Made by a program: the position numbers and the translations under genes. Source: Nemertoderma westbladi (Eukaryota; Xenacoelomorpha; Nemertodermatida; Nemertodermatidae). Taken from it: a stretch of 29,662 nucleotides of DNA. The stretch is from the NCBI GenBank assembly GCA_032718475.1, contig JAUCBJ010004782.1:1-29662 (forward strand), given 5' to 3'. The number at the start of each line of letters is the position of its first letter. Position 1 is the first letter of the stretch. Positions 29,581-29,662 of the stretch are shown in pieces. Below the pieces are notes generated by a model. The model had not been told where the DNA came from and did not search any database. It saw only the letters and a program-made list of their open reading frames with translations.

Positions 29581-29662
29581 CGACACATCAACCCTACCGC
29601 GGTCGGGGTCTATTCACCCCCGCCTCCCCCTCTGCTATTGCGTGGCCTACCAGGCCCTCTAC
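29581..29662 (-). other. Leader of element 2, upstream of gag
   Basis: A purine-rich minus strand with no ORF. The primer-binding site and 5' LTR must lie to the right of the window. Confidence 0.45.

Larger units (their letters stand above)
19956..29662 (-). mobile_element. BEL/Pao LTR retrotransposon (element 2), 5' LTR off the right edge
   Basis: On the minus strand from right to left: leader, gag (29535 to 27943), pol (27953 to 23420), a 36-bp minisatellite, an extra zinc-knuckle ORF (22388-21285), a polypurine tract (20490-20482) and the 3' LTR (20481-19956). Pol has the BEL/Pao signature order protease-RT-RNase H-integrase, with DUF1759-type Gag and a C-terminal DUF5641-like region. 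One in-frame stop and at least two frame changes make this copy defective as written. It inserted into a dispersed repeat. Confidence 0.85.

Overview
The window is nuclear DNA of an animal. It has spliced host exons, an animal cytochrome b5-related desaturase-like gene, and three kinds of retrotransposon (BEL/Pao, Ty3/Gypsy and a non-LTR element), with no prokaryotic gene organisation. The cytochrome b5-related protein resembles the arthropod Cyt-b5-r type, so a protostome invertebrate such as an arthropod is my best guess. The species cannot be told from the sequence.

Layout from left to right. 1-3398 (minus): a very long open Gag frame of a BEL/Pao retrotransposon that runs off the left edge. 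3399-6405: AT-rich DNA with three separate tandem-repeat families (periods about 112-122, 288 and 37-39 bp), probably including the leader and LTR of that element. 6406-10316 (plus): four candidate exons whose splice sites and phases fit one host gene of unknown function. Its first intron holds a 592-bp minisatellite and an 884-bp fold-back element. 10317-12368: non-coding DNA with a 24-G run, an inverted repeat and a dispersed repeat. 12369-14140 (minus): decayed Ty3/Gypsy pol. 14656-15230 (minus): 5'-truncated non-LTR retrotransposon with 12-bp target-site duplications. 15709-17010 (plus): single-exon cytochrome b5-related, desaturase-like gene, the clearest host gene. 17860-18475: solo BEL/Pao-type LTR with a perfect 5-bp target duplication. 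18751-19189: a tRNA-like sequence held between inverted repeats, plus a truncated direct copy. 19677-19867: a cluster of hairpins ending in a 54-bp perfect palindrome. 19956-29662 (minus): a second BEL/Pao element with its 3' LTR, polypurine tract, an unusual extra ORF with three CCHC zinc knuckles, a minisatellite, pol and gag. Its 5' LTR lies beyond the right edge.

The second BEL/Pao element carries a full pol set (zinc knuckle, aspartic protease, reverse transcriptase, RNase H, integrase) and a DUF1759-type Gag. Its reading frame is broken by one in-frame amber codon and several frame changes, some at poly-G runs. The part least explained by known BEL/Pao organisation is the zinc-knuckle ORF at 21285-22388, in the position where some elements carry an env gene. 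The two BEL/Pao elements have different Gag proteins and belong to different lineages. The solo LTR at 17860 is related in its termini to the LTR of the second element.
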